From Dallia pectoralis (taxonomy: Eukaryota; Chordata; Actinopteri; Esociformes; Umbridae): 64,000 bases of DNA. Location of the stretch: NCBI GenBank assembly GCA_029465975.1, contig CM055761.1, forward strand, positions 2,073,758 to 2,137,757, read 5' to 3'. The notes beneath the pieces were generated by a model. It had not been told where the DNA came from. It was given only the letters and a program-made list of their open reading frames with translations, and did not search any database. Below are positions 37,846 through 50,600 of the stretch, in pieces. Each line of letters begins with the position of its first letter. The first letter of the stretch is position 1. The translations under genes were made by a program, and so were the position numbers.

Positions 37846-37851
37846 CGTAAG

Positions 37852-38149
37852 TGTAACGATCTGCCCTTGGCAGATGTCAGGAAGCAGACCCAAGTGCAGA
37901 GAATCCTTTTAAATGTATTTATTATGTCCAGGACAGGCAAAACAGGAACCAGAACTGGAAACTTAGACAATGACCCGACACTGACAAACTGACACAGACC
38001 AAACTATATACAGATACTAACGACTAACACAGAACAGGTGCGAAACTCAGCCCAGGTGGTTCATATGTCCATGATTGCTCCCTCTCTCTGAATGTGGGGG
38101 AGGTGTCAGCACCACCGTAGAATGGAGGAACAGGACTCTGTCCCTTACA
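37852..38149 (-). mobile_element. Solo LTR with 5-bp target duplication
   Basis: The 298-bp element begins TGTAAC and ends CTTACA, with inverted TGTAA/TTACA tips, and is flanked on both sides by GTAAG (37847-37851 and 38150-38154). In minus orientation an AATAAA lies about 60 bases before its end, followed by CTGCTTCCTGACATCTGCC, the arrangement of a fish Ty3/gypsy-type LTR. No internal coding region adjoins it, so it is a recombination-derived solo LTR. Confidence 0.7.
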
Positions 38150-38159
38150 GTAAGCATGT

Positions 38160-40060
38160 AGCTACATTGAAGAGAGATCGGTATTGTCTGAGGTGGTAAG
38201 GAAGATGAGGAAGGTGAGGAAAAAACATGCCATCACGATGTGCCAGCTCTCTCTGGGACAACTTGTCCTTGTAACAAGACGTGTGTGGATTTGTGATTTA
38301 AGCCTGGCATGTTGATTGGCTGAAAGCTGTGATATGTTAGTCTGTATACAATGGGTTTGACAAAACAATTACATTTTTCTTTGTGGTGTCTTCTGTACTT
38401 TTGTACGTTTTCTTTATTCAAAGTTTTGTTCTTCTATTTGCTAAACATTAAGATGCACATTTTGTATAAATTTGGTAATAGTCGTAGTTGTACTCACTTT
38501 CTGAGTAGCAAATGATCACATGTTCCCTGGGTATTAGTACTCACTAGTTTTTATGGAGAGTACCAAATGATCACATGTTCCCTGGGTCCAGTACATCTCT
38601 AGAGACAGTTCTTGTAGCTTGTGGCACACAGGGTAATTCATAGCAAATACTGGCCAATTGTGCCAATCAAAACTAAGCTGCCAGACCTACCACAAATATC
38701 TAAATATACACAGACAATAAAAACAAATTTTGGGTCATGTTCCACTTGGAAGACCCATTGGAGACCAAGCTTTAACATCCTGGCCGATGTCTTCAATATA
38801 TGCACATTATTTTTGCGTCCTCATCTGGAATCCAACAAACTGTGTGCAGCAGTATTGGGAAGATATTCAATTAAACCCACATAATACCCAGTCGACCCAG
38901 AATGGCTGTCAATAGGCTGCCTCTAGATCCACACACCTGCTACTAAACAATACGTCTACACAATAACACACCTACATGCTGTGATTCGAGGGGGAAAACA
39001 ATACAGGCTTTTGTGAAAAGTTTGAGAAACTGTCTGTTTCCGTACACAAGGACAAGCTACAGGTGTCAAACCTTTTCACTGAATAAGCAGCCTGTCAGCT
39101 CAATGAGGGAACAAACAGTCTGCCAAAATCAGACACCCACGTCTGCTTTGGCTATGTTCCTATCATCCTAAATCCTAAAGGAATTAGAGATAAATTATAG
39201 CAGATCAATAATTATTACTATCTACCTGTAAACTCTAGACCTACCCAAGGACCAGAGATAGTCCATGTATTGTATTGTGGTTTATTTTTTAAATTCAAGT
39301 GTTAAGCAGCTATACATGTGTTACTTATTGTCTTTGTCTTTATTGTCCTTTTCTATGAGGAAACTCAGTAACAATAGGGGCTGTAGACTGGTTTCCAATC
39401 TTTTCTTTCAAGTATCTATAACTTATTTGTTTGCAACTCGAAGGAAAGAGTCCCTACAGTTTTTAAAAAAAACTTTTGTGTTTTCTGGAACTTTCTATTG
39501 AAGAGGACCAGCCCGGCACTAAGAGCTTTACAATTATTATCATTATAAATAGTCTTATTAGCATATTCACATGTCAGAGGGACACAGTAAACAAAATGTA
39601 CATATCGAGATATTATAATGTGTGGATTTTTCTTGTGTATTTACTACATACTTAAAAGTGTCTATGTGACTTTTCGACAATGTATTGACTAATAAATTAT
39701 AAAAAATAAAAAATAAATATTAAAAAATAATTATTTAAAAAAAAGAACGGTTTCAGCATACATTTTCTTTACGACAATCTATTGACTAATTAATTCATAA
39801 TAATAATAGTTGTCTTAGAATTATTCAAACATATGAGTTAATCTAAGTTCGGCATGCATTTTTTTTTCAAATTTACTTTTAATTTAGAAACCGCATGCAT
39901 TTTATGCTGAACACATTTTTCTTAGAATTATGTTTTCTAGGTAAATGTGGCAGCGCCATGTCATTACATGTACATGTAACCAATAAGTGAAGCTATTGGC
40001 TCAGGCATAATTTGTCACCGCCCCCCCCTTCCCCCGTGCTTTTATTTTACTAGTGTCACA
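38160..40060. other. dnajc6-lepr intergenic region, right part
   Basis: AT-rich, no supported gene. A short direct repeat of CAAATGATCACATGTTCCCT occurs at about 38508 and 38566. Confidence 0.45.
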
Positions 40061-40074
40061 GCACAGTTAAGTAA

Positions 40075-40282
40075 CCCGCAGTTTAGAGAGAGGGGCTGGA
40101 AAATACACAGGATTATATATATAGATATATATAGATATTGCATAATATACAATCTAATGATAGAATGGGGTATTATTTTTTACTAGAGATCAAAGCAAGC
40201 GATTGTCTATAAGTGAAGACCTCAGCAGCTTATTTGTGCGATCAACAGGGCAAGTTTCGATTGGGAGCAACCTAAATATCAA
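40075..40282 (+). other. lepr: Possible non-coding first exon of lepr
   Basis: A stretch ending in a strong donor (ATATCAA|GTAAGAG at 40282/40283) lies 2.7 kb upstream of the signal-peptide exon, which itself starts with an acceptor, so at least one upstream 5' UTR exon must exist. Position and donor fit, but the exon start and identity are inferred. Confidence 0.3.
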
Positions 40283-40299
40283 GTAAGAGTAACTATTAA

Positions 40300-41500
40300 T
40301 GACTTAAATTCTAACTGTATTATTGTTTATGTTCGCATAGGCTTTATATCATTATGCATATATTCATGTTGTACTTTATTCCTCCGGTTGTATTTGCCCT
40401 TTATTCTGCTGTGTCTAAACACTACCTGGATGAAGCTTGGGAAGTAATACATTTCAGTAAAACTATATGCACATTCTTTGAGAGATCTCCCCCGGCTATT
40501 CCAATCCTAATTTAGACCTTAACCATTTGGCTGAGTATTAAAAGTACTGTAGGTTAAATAGGCAATATGGATTAGATGGGATACAGTTTATGTCAGTGAC
40601 ATCATACTCTCATCATGAACTTCCCCGAGATCGATAATTAATTATCTACGGCGTTTTAGTATGTTATCATCATCTGGAAGGCACTTAGAACACAAATGTA
40701 GGGCACCTGGTTTCGTCCATGCCCATTTGTGTATTGAGATACTATCAAATTGATCAGGAGTACAGTGTAGTAATGTTATTAACGACCATTGTAGATTCTT
40801 TTCAATGTAATATCTACTTAGGCCCATAACGAGCATCCATCACACGTGTGTTTCAACTGCAGGTAGTCTCTGGTGAATATTCTGTCCATACCTAAAATTA
40901 GACAGGAGACATGAGTCAGATATGACTGTCTGTTATTTTGGGATTTCTGCGTTTGTTGGTTTTAAATATTGATTAGGGTTTCATGTGACAAACCAATAAG
41001 AATAACCACTTATCTTGTCTATGTTGTCACTGGTATTTATTGCAAAAACCGTAAAGCTGGTTGTAGCCATGTGACAACCATCACCGTGTGCTACAACCCA
41101 GAAGGCTTTACGAAGACTCTGCAACTGTTATGACTACTGATGAAATGTAATTATTGCACTGTACAGTTAGACATCAGCGTGTCATTTGGCTCTTTTCAAT
41201 TCAGGGCAGACAAGCAGACACAATAACCAAATATTTAATGAGTGATAATGTTATTTACTGTAATGGATATATTCACACGGGAGGATCCGAATGCTGCCTA
41301 TAGTGCTTTAACGACATAATGAAAATTCAAGTTTGTGTGAGGCAATATATGGAAATTAAAAAATATCTACATTGCAGCACGATGAGCAATGTTCTGAAAC
41401 TGCAGGCGTGTGTAAAACGTCCTGTCACTTCTGAGCCTAAGGAAGTGAATGTGTCTTATAGATAAGTCAAGCCTGTGCTTGACCAGGAATAATTAACACC
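40300..41500. other. Presumed lepr 5' intron or upstream DNA
   Basis: AT-rich with no coding frame of note and no recognised mobile element. Confidence 0.4.
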
Positions 41501-41511
41501 CAGGCATGTCA

Positions 41512-41765
41512 TTACCAATCAATCAATCAATCAAATTTATTTATAAAGCCCTTTTTACAACAAAAGTTGTCACAAAGTGCTTTTACAATCACCAGCCTGA
41601 ATCCGACAGAGCAAACATCAACAAGTTGAACAAAAAAAAACCAAGTTGACCAAGTTGATACACGGCGGCTAGGAAAAACTCCCTGAAAGTGAGATTTAGG
41701 AAGAAACCTAGAGAGGAACCAGGCTCTGAGGGATCACCAGACCTCTTCTGGCTGGGCTGGGTAAG
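41512..41765 (+). mobile_element. Teleost interspersed repeat (short, non-coding)
   Basis: CAATCAATCAATCAAATTTA, then AAAGCCCTTTTTACAAC, GGCTAGGAAAAACTCCCTGA and AACCTAGAGAGGAACCAGGC match a repeat very common in salmonid and related fish genomes. Class is uncertain. A ~30-bp piece of it (ACCTAGAGAGGAACCAGGCT) recurs at 49741-49762 in a lepr intron. Confidence 0.7.
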
Positions 41766-42413
41766 TTTATGACAATACAACAAGCGAGGTGTGAAAATCT
41801 GAGAAACAAAATTACAACATTATTTTCTGGAAGAATGTGGTGATTGTGTGCTGAGGCTAATCTAAAAATGCTACTATTCTTCTAAAAGTTTTTTGTGTTG
41901 GTTGAATAAGGATTTGGTTGGCCAGTCTCCCTAAAATGTCTTCCCTTTTCTAACTTCTCTGTCTCTCTGTCATGTATGACTTCAGTTTAATTTATAAAGA
42001 CTATTATGTTACACTTGACCAGTTTCCAAGGTGAAGTGATACGCAGTAAATTGTACTAAATACAGTTATATGCACAATATTAAGTATTTGAATCACGACA
42101 CATGCTAATTTATTTGGCTCTGTATTCCAACACTTTAGGAATGATATAATAACTACACTGCTCCAAATATCCAGAGCACACTGATATCACACATCGGGTC
42201 TTGATGAGCCAAATGTACTGAACCCAAAAATCTTTACTGTACATTGTGTAATTCGTTGAGAATAAAATAAAGTCTCAGTGCTTGGTGTGAGCGTTGGAGG
42301 CATCTGGTTTTGCTTGCATGCTGCGTTTCCTGGCTTTTGCAAAGATCTTGTCTTCCTTGTTGCTGACGTGCACGTGGTCATGAAAGTGGTCGAGCTAAAT
42401 GTGAAAGTGATGC

Positions 42414-42642
42414 TGTCACGCATATGTTTAGTGTTGAATTGAGCCAGGCGCAGGGAGATTACATCGTGTTCGTGGTATTTTAATCATAAACAAACACGAC
42501 AACAAACGGAAAACAAACTATCAACTGTAATGAAAAACAAAAGGTGCTTACACATAGCGACTTACACAAACTAGAAAACAGTGATAGCCTATACAGTATA
42601 TAACGCTACCCAACCAACACTCACCTACAAACATCCGTGACA
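42414..42642 (-). mobile_element. LTR-like element (TGTCACG...CGTGACA)
   Basis: Perfect 7-bp inverted tips enclose 229 bp that, in minus orientation, contain a TATATA, a T-rich centre and a CTCCCTGCGCCTGGCTCAAT block, as in fish gypsy LTRs. The 5-bp flanks (GATGC and TTCAA) do not match, so it may be a rearranged solo LTR. Confidence 0.5.
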
Positions 42643-42983
42643 TTCAAATAATAACTGACAAATTGGTGACACTTCCCTGTAACTAAATGTAACTAACCCC
42701 GCTAATCGCTAATTCACCCCAGCTGCGAGCGATTTTCTCTTTATTCACCTGTGAATCTCTCCGAATTTACAGATTTTGTTCTCTATCTCCATTCTCTGTT
42801 TCTCTTTCCCTCTTCCTCACTTCCTCCTTTTTCTCCCTCTCTCTTCTTTCATCTTTATCTCTGTCCACACATGTATCTTTTAATTTACATTCGTTGCCAT
42901 ATCCATATCTTATGTTACTGACGGAAAATATAAGCCTGCTATTTGTCTTTCTCTCTGTCTCTATGCACAGGATCTTGTCTGCA

Positions 42984-44622
42984 ATGCTGACATTTATGGT
43001 GCCTTTCCTTCTAATGTCCCAAGGTGAGTTGGCCTCCATTCCTGTTTGAAGCAGATTCATCTCATTTTATAAAAACTCTTACCTCACTGACGTGAAAACC
43101 TCACCTTAAATCCTGCACCTTTATGTGCTGCGCAGGCTAGAGACGTGAGGTGAGAGAGAGCTGCCCTCTCGCGTGGTTCAAACAGTAAAGCCACAGGTGG
43201 ACATCAGATAGGCTCGTACGGGGTTAAAGCGTGGCCTAACGTTAGTACGGATTAGATGGGGCAGACCAAACACTCTTGTTTTACTGACGGCCTCTGAGCA
43301 ATAGTTCCGCTTTACTCTATTATTCCCAGGTCCTTGCTCTCGAGTAGAATGTGCTCTCAGGCAACTCGCATGGTGAAATAAGAGCGCACAGATGAATAAT
43401 AGAATATAGTGAGGACGTATTATTGTGGTTAAACCGACGGGTAAACCTACAGAACGAGTGTTTACCGACAGTGTTTGTTGTGATTTCAACCACACTGACG
43501 TCTGACCTGCTTCCACCTCAGCCGCTGGGTCTGTGGTGGATGTGAAGGGAACCTCTGATGGAAACCTTCCGACTCTCCCCTGGAGCTCAGAGTTGTGCTG
43601 TTCCTCGCCACCGGACCACCTTAACCAGCAGGGAGATGGAGAAAACAACGGGGGATCTGTGGTGTCTCTGGAGGAACCGTCTGATCAAGGCCAAACGCAC
43701 GCACCCAAGTGTTCCTTTATGAAATCCACAAACACACAAGGGCCCTCACATGGGTCCAGTAGAGGTGAGGGCGGCGTAGAAGATTACGGAGCTATCGCAA
43801 ACTACAACGGTGGGAATGTGGGAAGCACTTTAAAACACACAGAAAACACCCTTTTTAGTCAATTCGTTGACAACTAATGTATTAATCACTACTCCATTTA
43901 ATTTATTTCAGGTCCTTTTTAAAGGCAATAGGTTATTCAAGTATGTGCTAGATCTGGGCTGAGTAAATTCTGCTAACCGTAACCGAATGCTAACCGGTTC
44001 TCTTTTCAGCTGCCTGCTGGGACATCCAGTGCCGTCTCGATAAGGCCGGAGAACGTTTAATATGTGATTCAAAGCAACGTGTCACGTCCGCTGCCCGAAC
44101 AGCGTTAGCAGTTAGCCTGCACTGCTTACTGTACGTGTGTACACTACGCCTGCGAGAGTCTCTGCATTTCTCCCGGCGGGATTCATGCAACCTCCCAGCG
44201 AAAATCACACTTGAACATTAATATTCTGTTAACTTGTACCAACATTTTGTTGTTGACCTATTCGTTGCCACACATGTTTTTAGGAAATACACTTTAAAAA
44301 ACACACCCGAAACTAAAGAAACGCCATGTCGGTTGCTTTCTGACATTGCTTTGTATATGATTTTGACAAGACTTCATCTGTCTTGAATCAACAATTAGTG
44401 TCGTATCTACAGTGTGTATTTATATGAATATTTTTTTTCGTGTTTACCTCAGCACTCAGCCGGACAGAGAGATATACACCACACATGGGACAGATCTGGA
44501 AGAGGATTCCACGAGGTGCTCTTTTGCACTCCACTCGCTCAGTGGCATCGTCGTGGTAACGGCCAACGTGTCCAGCGTCCCAGCAGGTACCTCGGTGTCA
44601 CTCAGCGTTCGCCTGCGTCTTG
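42984..44622 (+). other. lepr: lepr N-terminal exons (signal, NTD, CRH1 first half)
   Basis: Coding exons 1-4, residues 1-191. After a 13-codon signal exon, exon 2 has LPWSSELCCSSPPD aligning with the mammalian N-terminal PWRFKLSC region. Exon 3 has CWDIQCRLDKAGERLIC, matching the start of the first cytokine-receptor homology region. Exon 4 has STRCSFALHSLSG and VPAGTSVSLSVRLRL, matching its end. Conservation is low, as usual for teleost leptin receptors, so the exon-3 donor at 44131 (CT|GTACGT) rests on phase and donor strength. Confidence 0.7.
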
Positions 44623-47600
44623 GTAAGAAATAATAAAGACAGACCTTTTTCGACCTTTTATGGTTTTGTTGTTGTTGTACTTGTTTTTATTGTCCACAAA
44701 ATCACAACAATATGGTAGCATCACGACCAGGGCATCCACAAGCCTGATCCAAAGGTTTTCTGGTGTATGGAAGAGATGTTTGGGACCCCAAACTTCCCTT
44801 TCCCGGGCAACATTAGCCAGCTCTGACTGGGGAATCCCGAGGCGTTCCCAGGCCAGTGTGGAGATATAATCTCTCCACCTAGTCCTGGGTCTTCCCGAGG
44901 TCTCCTCCCAGCTGGACGTGCCTGGAACACCTCTCTAGGGAGGCGCCCAGGTGGCATTCGTACAAGATGCCCGAACCACCTCAACTGGCTCTTTTCTATG
45001 CAAAGGAGCAGCGGCTCTACTCCGAGTTCCTCTCGGATGACTGAGCTTCTCACCCTATCCCTAAGGGAGAGGCCAGCCACCTTTCTGAGAAAACCCATTT
45101 CGGCCGCTTGTACCCGCGATCTAGTTCTTTCGGTCATGACCCAGCTTTCATGACCATAGGTGAGGGTAGGAACAAAGATTGACCGGTAGATCGAGAGCTT
45201 TGCCTTTCGGCTCAGCTCTCTTTTCGTCACAACGGTGCGGTGAAGCGAATGCAACACCGCCCCCGCTGCTCCGATCCTCCGACCAATCTCCCGCTCCATT
45301 GTTCCCTCACTCGCGAACAAGACCCCGAGGTACTTGAACTCCTTCACTTGGAGTAAGGACTCATTCCCTACCCGGAGTAGGCACTCCACCGGTTTCCTGC
45401 TGAGAGTCATGGCCTCAGATTTAGAGGTGCTAACCCTCATCCCAGCCGCTTCACACTCGGCTGCGAACCGATCCAGTGAGTGCTGAAGGTCACCGACCGA
45501 TGAGGCCATCAGGACCACATCATCCGCAAAAAGCAGTGATGTGACCATCAGCCCACCGAACGGGAACCCCTCCCCCATGACTACGCCTTGATATCCTGTC
45601 CATGAATATTACAAACAGGATTGGTGACAAAGCGCAGCCCTGGCGGAGGCCAACCCCCACCTGGAACGAATCCGACTTACTGCCGAGGACACGGACACAG
45701 CTCATGCTTTGAGCGTACAGAGATTGGATGGCCCTGAGAAGAGACCCCTCACCCCATACTCCCGCAGCACCTCCCACAAAGATCCCGGGTACCCGGTCAT
45801 ACGCCTTCTCCAGATCCACAAAACACATGTAGACTGGATGGGCATACTCCCAGGCCCCCTCCAGGATCCTTGCGAGAGTAAAGAGCTGGTCCGTGGTTCC
45901 CCGGCCAGGACGAAAACCGCATTGTTCCTCTTCAATCTGAGGTTCGACTATTGGCCGAACCCTCCTTTCCAGCACTTTGGAGTACACTTTACCAGGGAGG
46001 CTGAGGAGTGTGATACCTCTGTAATTGGCACACACTCTCTGGTCCCCCTTTTTAAAGAGGGGAACCACCACCCCGGTCTGCCACTCCTCTGGCACTGTCC
46101 CAGACTTCCATGCAATGTTGTAGAGGCGTGTCAACCAAGACAGCCCTTCCCCACCCAAAGCTTTTAGCATTTCTGGACGAATCTCATCAGTCCCTGGGGC
46201 TTTGCCACTGTGGAGTTGTTTGACTACCTCAGCGACTTCCCCCAGGGAAAATGACGATGACCCTCCATCAGCCTCCAGCTCTGCCTCTGTACTAGAGGGC
46301 GTGTAGGTCGGATTCAGGAGCTCCTCAAAATGCTCTTTCCAGCGCCCGATCACATCATCAGTTGAGGTCAACAGTGTCCCATCCTTACTGTACACAGCTT
46401 GGATGGTTCCCCGTTTTCCCCTTCTGAGGTGCCGAACGGTTTTCCAGAAGCATTTTGGTGCCGACCGAAAGTCCTTCTCCATAGCTTCTCCAAACTTCTC
46501 CCACACCCGCTGCTTTGCCTCTGACACGGCAGCGGCTGCAGCCCTTCGGGCCTGTCGGTACCCTGCAACTGCCTCCGGAGTCCCCAGGGCTAGCATATCC
46601 CTGAAGGCCTCCTTCTTCAGTCGGACAGCTTCCCTGACCACCGTGGTCCACCACGGTGTTCTAGGGTTACCACCCCTTGAGGCACCTAGGACCTTGAGAC
46701 CACAGCTCACCGCCGCAGCTTCAGCAATAGAAGCTTTGAACATTGCCCACTCAGGTTCAATGCCCCCAACCTCCACAGGGATGCCTGAAAAGCTCCGCCG
46801 GAGGTGTGAGTTAAAGATCTTTCGGACAGGGGCCTCCTCCAGACGTTCCCAGTTCACCCGCACTACCCGTTTGGGCTTACCTGGTCTGTCCAAAGTCTTT
46901 CCCCACCCTCTAATGTTTAGAAAAATATTTCATGATCTATGTTAAAAGTTAAATGTGTCTCTTGGGTATTGAACTTTGTTTATTTAAGACAGTAGAACAT
47001 TAGGGTACACTGTTTATTTGAGGAAAAAAGTTCCCAGAATTTTTTTTCTTCTCTACTTAAAAAAATGCTATCATCTATTAGTGTGAGTATTGAGTTGTGT
47101 GAGTGAGTTAGGGAGTTAGTGAGTAGTGATTTAGTAAGTGAGTTAGTGAGTTAGTGAGTGAGTAGTGATTTGGAACTTTTTCATTAAACATTTTGTGTTG
47201 TATCTTTGTTTGCAAACTGTTTGTCTCTTTCTAATAATGTAAGTCTGGTGAAGGGTCTCCATACTTTTATAAAGACAAGACCAGTGTTATTGGTTGAAGC
47301 TTACAAAACATTAGCTACCCCAGTCGGTTTGAACAGATCGCTTTTTATCTTCCATATGAGGATTATAGCTGATGTTCATTGCTGTAACGCGTTCATTGCT
47401 TTGCGTCAGCTGCCTGGCAGGCTGGGAGCCATGGACACACCGCAATGGAGTCGAAGTGGATTTGTTATTGTAATCATTTATATTACTTACAATACTTTAT
47501 GATTATATGACAATGCAACAGTTTATGTGTGGGTACAGATTTTCTTTGCTGCTAGGACAGATGCTGCGTCAGCCATGTTTTAACAAGTTAGACTTTATTA

Positions 47601-50600
47601 CCAGTAGTGAGAATGCAATCAGATATCTCAGTTATATATCTCAGTTAATCAGATGAGCTTATAGCAACATATCTAACATATGTGTCTCAATGTTGTGCTA
47701 ACTGAAGCCTCCGTCACAGGGAGAGCAGTTGTCAAGGGAGGAAGGAATAAACTACTGGCAAATTATAAGGACTGCATTTTGCAGCGAAGCAGGAAGCAAT
47801 CTGCTTATCAGCTTCAAGAATATTAATGAAAGTAATTGTGGTCCTTGCTTTTATGGGAAAGGAATTAATGTGTGCAGTGTGTCAGATGTGCTGATATTAA
47901 GCATCATTTTCATTATTTGTGCTTTCACTTTGTCACGAATGGGTAGACGGGCACAAGCGCAGGGCGAACGAAGGACAATTATTGAATAAATATGTAACTA
48001 TGACTGAAAAAACACTAAACAAGACACAGGCAAACGTAACGTTGGTAAAAACCACACGTCTTCTCCCAAAGTGTCTCTGTCAGCTCACTGACTTATTTGA
48101 ATAAGTGTCTACACAAAGGGAAAACATACAGGAATTTAACTTACTGGACCACTGTCCCAAGTTAGAAAATGTATGATCAGACGGACACTTTGTTTCTTTT
48201 ATCCACTTTTTATTTCAGAAGCTAGTTTGGTATAATAATAATAATAAATATAGTTGTACACTGTCAGGTGATCCTAGTCTGCTTACTGAATTGACTTTGA
48301 CTGGGGTCAGATGTGACTTATCTCCCTGAGCGAGTGCTGGCCAGCGTCGGAGAAGAAGTGACCTTGTATTGCGGGCTCGAAGGCCGCCGGGGGAACGCCA
48401 GCACGACCAAGTGGTTAAAGAACGAGAAAGAAGATTCGGACATACAGTACACTGCGGTCAACAACCACGTCAGCAAGATAACCGTTGGTCCGTCCGAGCA
48501 GAGGCTCTACGACATCCTGAGGTGTTGCCAGTCGTCAGGGAACGAACCCAGCTGTAACTCTCGTTACGCAACTATATTAATTAAAGGTAAGCTCGGGTGG
48601 CGGGTGGGCTGTGCTTTAATGGAGAACACGTTCAAGATTGGATAATGGTCAGGGTCGGAATTGGAGGCGTTTGTGATTTGGGGTCAGATGGTAAGAGAAG
48701 AAACGAAAGAAACTAATTTCCATGTTATGACTCGTATTGTCGTCGTGGTCAGAAGTACTGTTGAGGTTTTTTGGCTGCTCAATCAAGTCTTGGGTTTTTG
48801 TTTTATTTTACAGATCCGGTCATAGATATTACCTGTGTTACCAAAGGAAATCTTGATGACATGACCTGTAGCTGGAAGGTGTTTGAAATCCAGAAGAATG
48901 TCCGGTCCATGTAAGCATCAGTAAAGGGTTGTACGCAGATGAACAGCTCTTTTTGAACAGCTCTTTTTGGTTAATGTTAGGAAATGAATCACATTGGTAA
49001 GAAGCTGTGATTTTAGCTCCATGATTTGCTCAGATTTCTACAAAGTAATTAATTATATTCAGCAAATCTGTACCAGAAACATTAGTAGAAACAATAGATT
49101 GTCTTAGGGTTCCACTAGCATCTTTCAGGCAATATAATAATGACATTAATGATGGTTACAGGAGGATGTGTGATGCTCTTGACAATGTTCTGCTGGAGAA
49201 CCCTGTGTCTGGACTCTCATGTGGATGTTAATTTGACACGTGCCACCTACCGAAACAATGGTATTCCCATTCCGGCACCGTTTTGACAGGACCCGGAGGA
49301 CCAACAACATATTTGGTCATAATGTTTTGGCTCACCAATGTATAGTGTACACGGTACCGTGCACTGTGTGTTGTGACACATCTGTCCCGTAACCATGATC
49401 GTAGATACAATCAACATCCCTACCTGATAGGATGTTGTGACTCTGACATTACGTGTGTGTGTGTGTGTGTGTGTGTCCACAAAATTCCCCAGACTGACAG
49501 AGCAAACCTGTGAAGAAATGAAAGAGTCCGAGAGGCTGGGCTCTCTGAGTGTGGACAATCAGCATACGTGCCAACCCAGAGGAGAACTGACGAGCTGTAC
49601 TTTCCAGCCGATACGTGTGGCCGCCTGTTACAAGCTGTGGATGGAAGCCCAGACCGACAACAGCACAAGGTCACGCCCTGTCTATCTCAGGCCTATGGAC
49701 CACGGTGAGTAAGGGCGTGCAATATTTTTTTGAGGGAGGAACCTAGAGAGGAACCAGGCTCTGATGTGCATCAATAATTCATAAAAACTATGTCCATGTC
49801 CACAGTTTGTATAGATTAACGTAGAGATTACAGATGATTCTCAATTGAACTGACTTGTGGACAGTTTGCTCTAGCTTCCAAGATAACCGCTTTCCTGTCC
49901 CTCTCCACCCTCTAGTGAAGCCCGAGCCTCCCTCTGAGCTCTCAGCAGAGAGCTTGTCTAGTGGGGCTCTGAAGCTGGTATGGAAGCCTCCGGCTCAGCA
50001 AATGCCCTTTGATATGCAGTACCAGGTCCGCTATGCCCTCTTCAATGACATAGCCAAAAACCCATGGAAGGTATGTTTTGCCACCTGGGCCCAAGTATGT
50101 CTCTTCCTGATTCACGTGGTCTCCTCTGAACAGTTGATGTTGAGATATGCCTGTTCACATTTATTTGGGCCGCAATCTGACCTGCAGTTAATGAAGGCGC
50201 GTACTTGAACATACTTTGCAGTGGAGGTAACCGCGTGTCTTCCTGTCCTTTGGCAATCCTCATCTGAGACAGTTTTGCGACGTACAATAAATGCTGTTCC
50301 CTTAGCTCTGACGTGTTTACTATTAATCGACAACGGTCTTGGCTTCAGGTTCTGGCTTCACAGTCCGAGTTATGGGCTGATGTCCCAGACCCAAAGGTGT
50401 GTGCGGTGTACAAGGTCGAGGTCCGCTGTACCTATGTTAAAACCCCAGATCTCTGGAGCGACTGGAGCAGCACTTTCAACACGATGTCTCACAACAGCAG
50501 AGGTCAATGACTATGTCTTTAGCTATGTTTCTGTCCTCATGTTGTTTCACTCTTTTTAGTTCGATTGGTCACATTAGTTACCAGTTCATTAGTACAGACC

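Larger units (their letters stand above)
48814..50502 (+). other. lepr: lepr CRH2 (leptin-binding) exons
   Basis: Coding exons 6-9. DITCVTKGNLDDMTCSW supplies the paired cysteines and Trp of the first half, SCTFQPIRVAACYKLWMEA its end, VKPEPPSELSAESLS the hinge and start of the second half, and KVEVRCTYVKTPDLWSDWSS the WSXWS signature. In mammals this module is the main high-affinity leptin-binding site. All landmarks are present. Confidence 0.9.

Noticed and set aside
47206..47989. Two open frames in lepr intron 4 considered as the missing fibronectin exons
   Set aside because: Neither has a Pro-rich hinge, the conserved Trp/Tyr pattern or WSXWS, and neither has fitting phase 1 splice sites.
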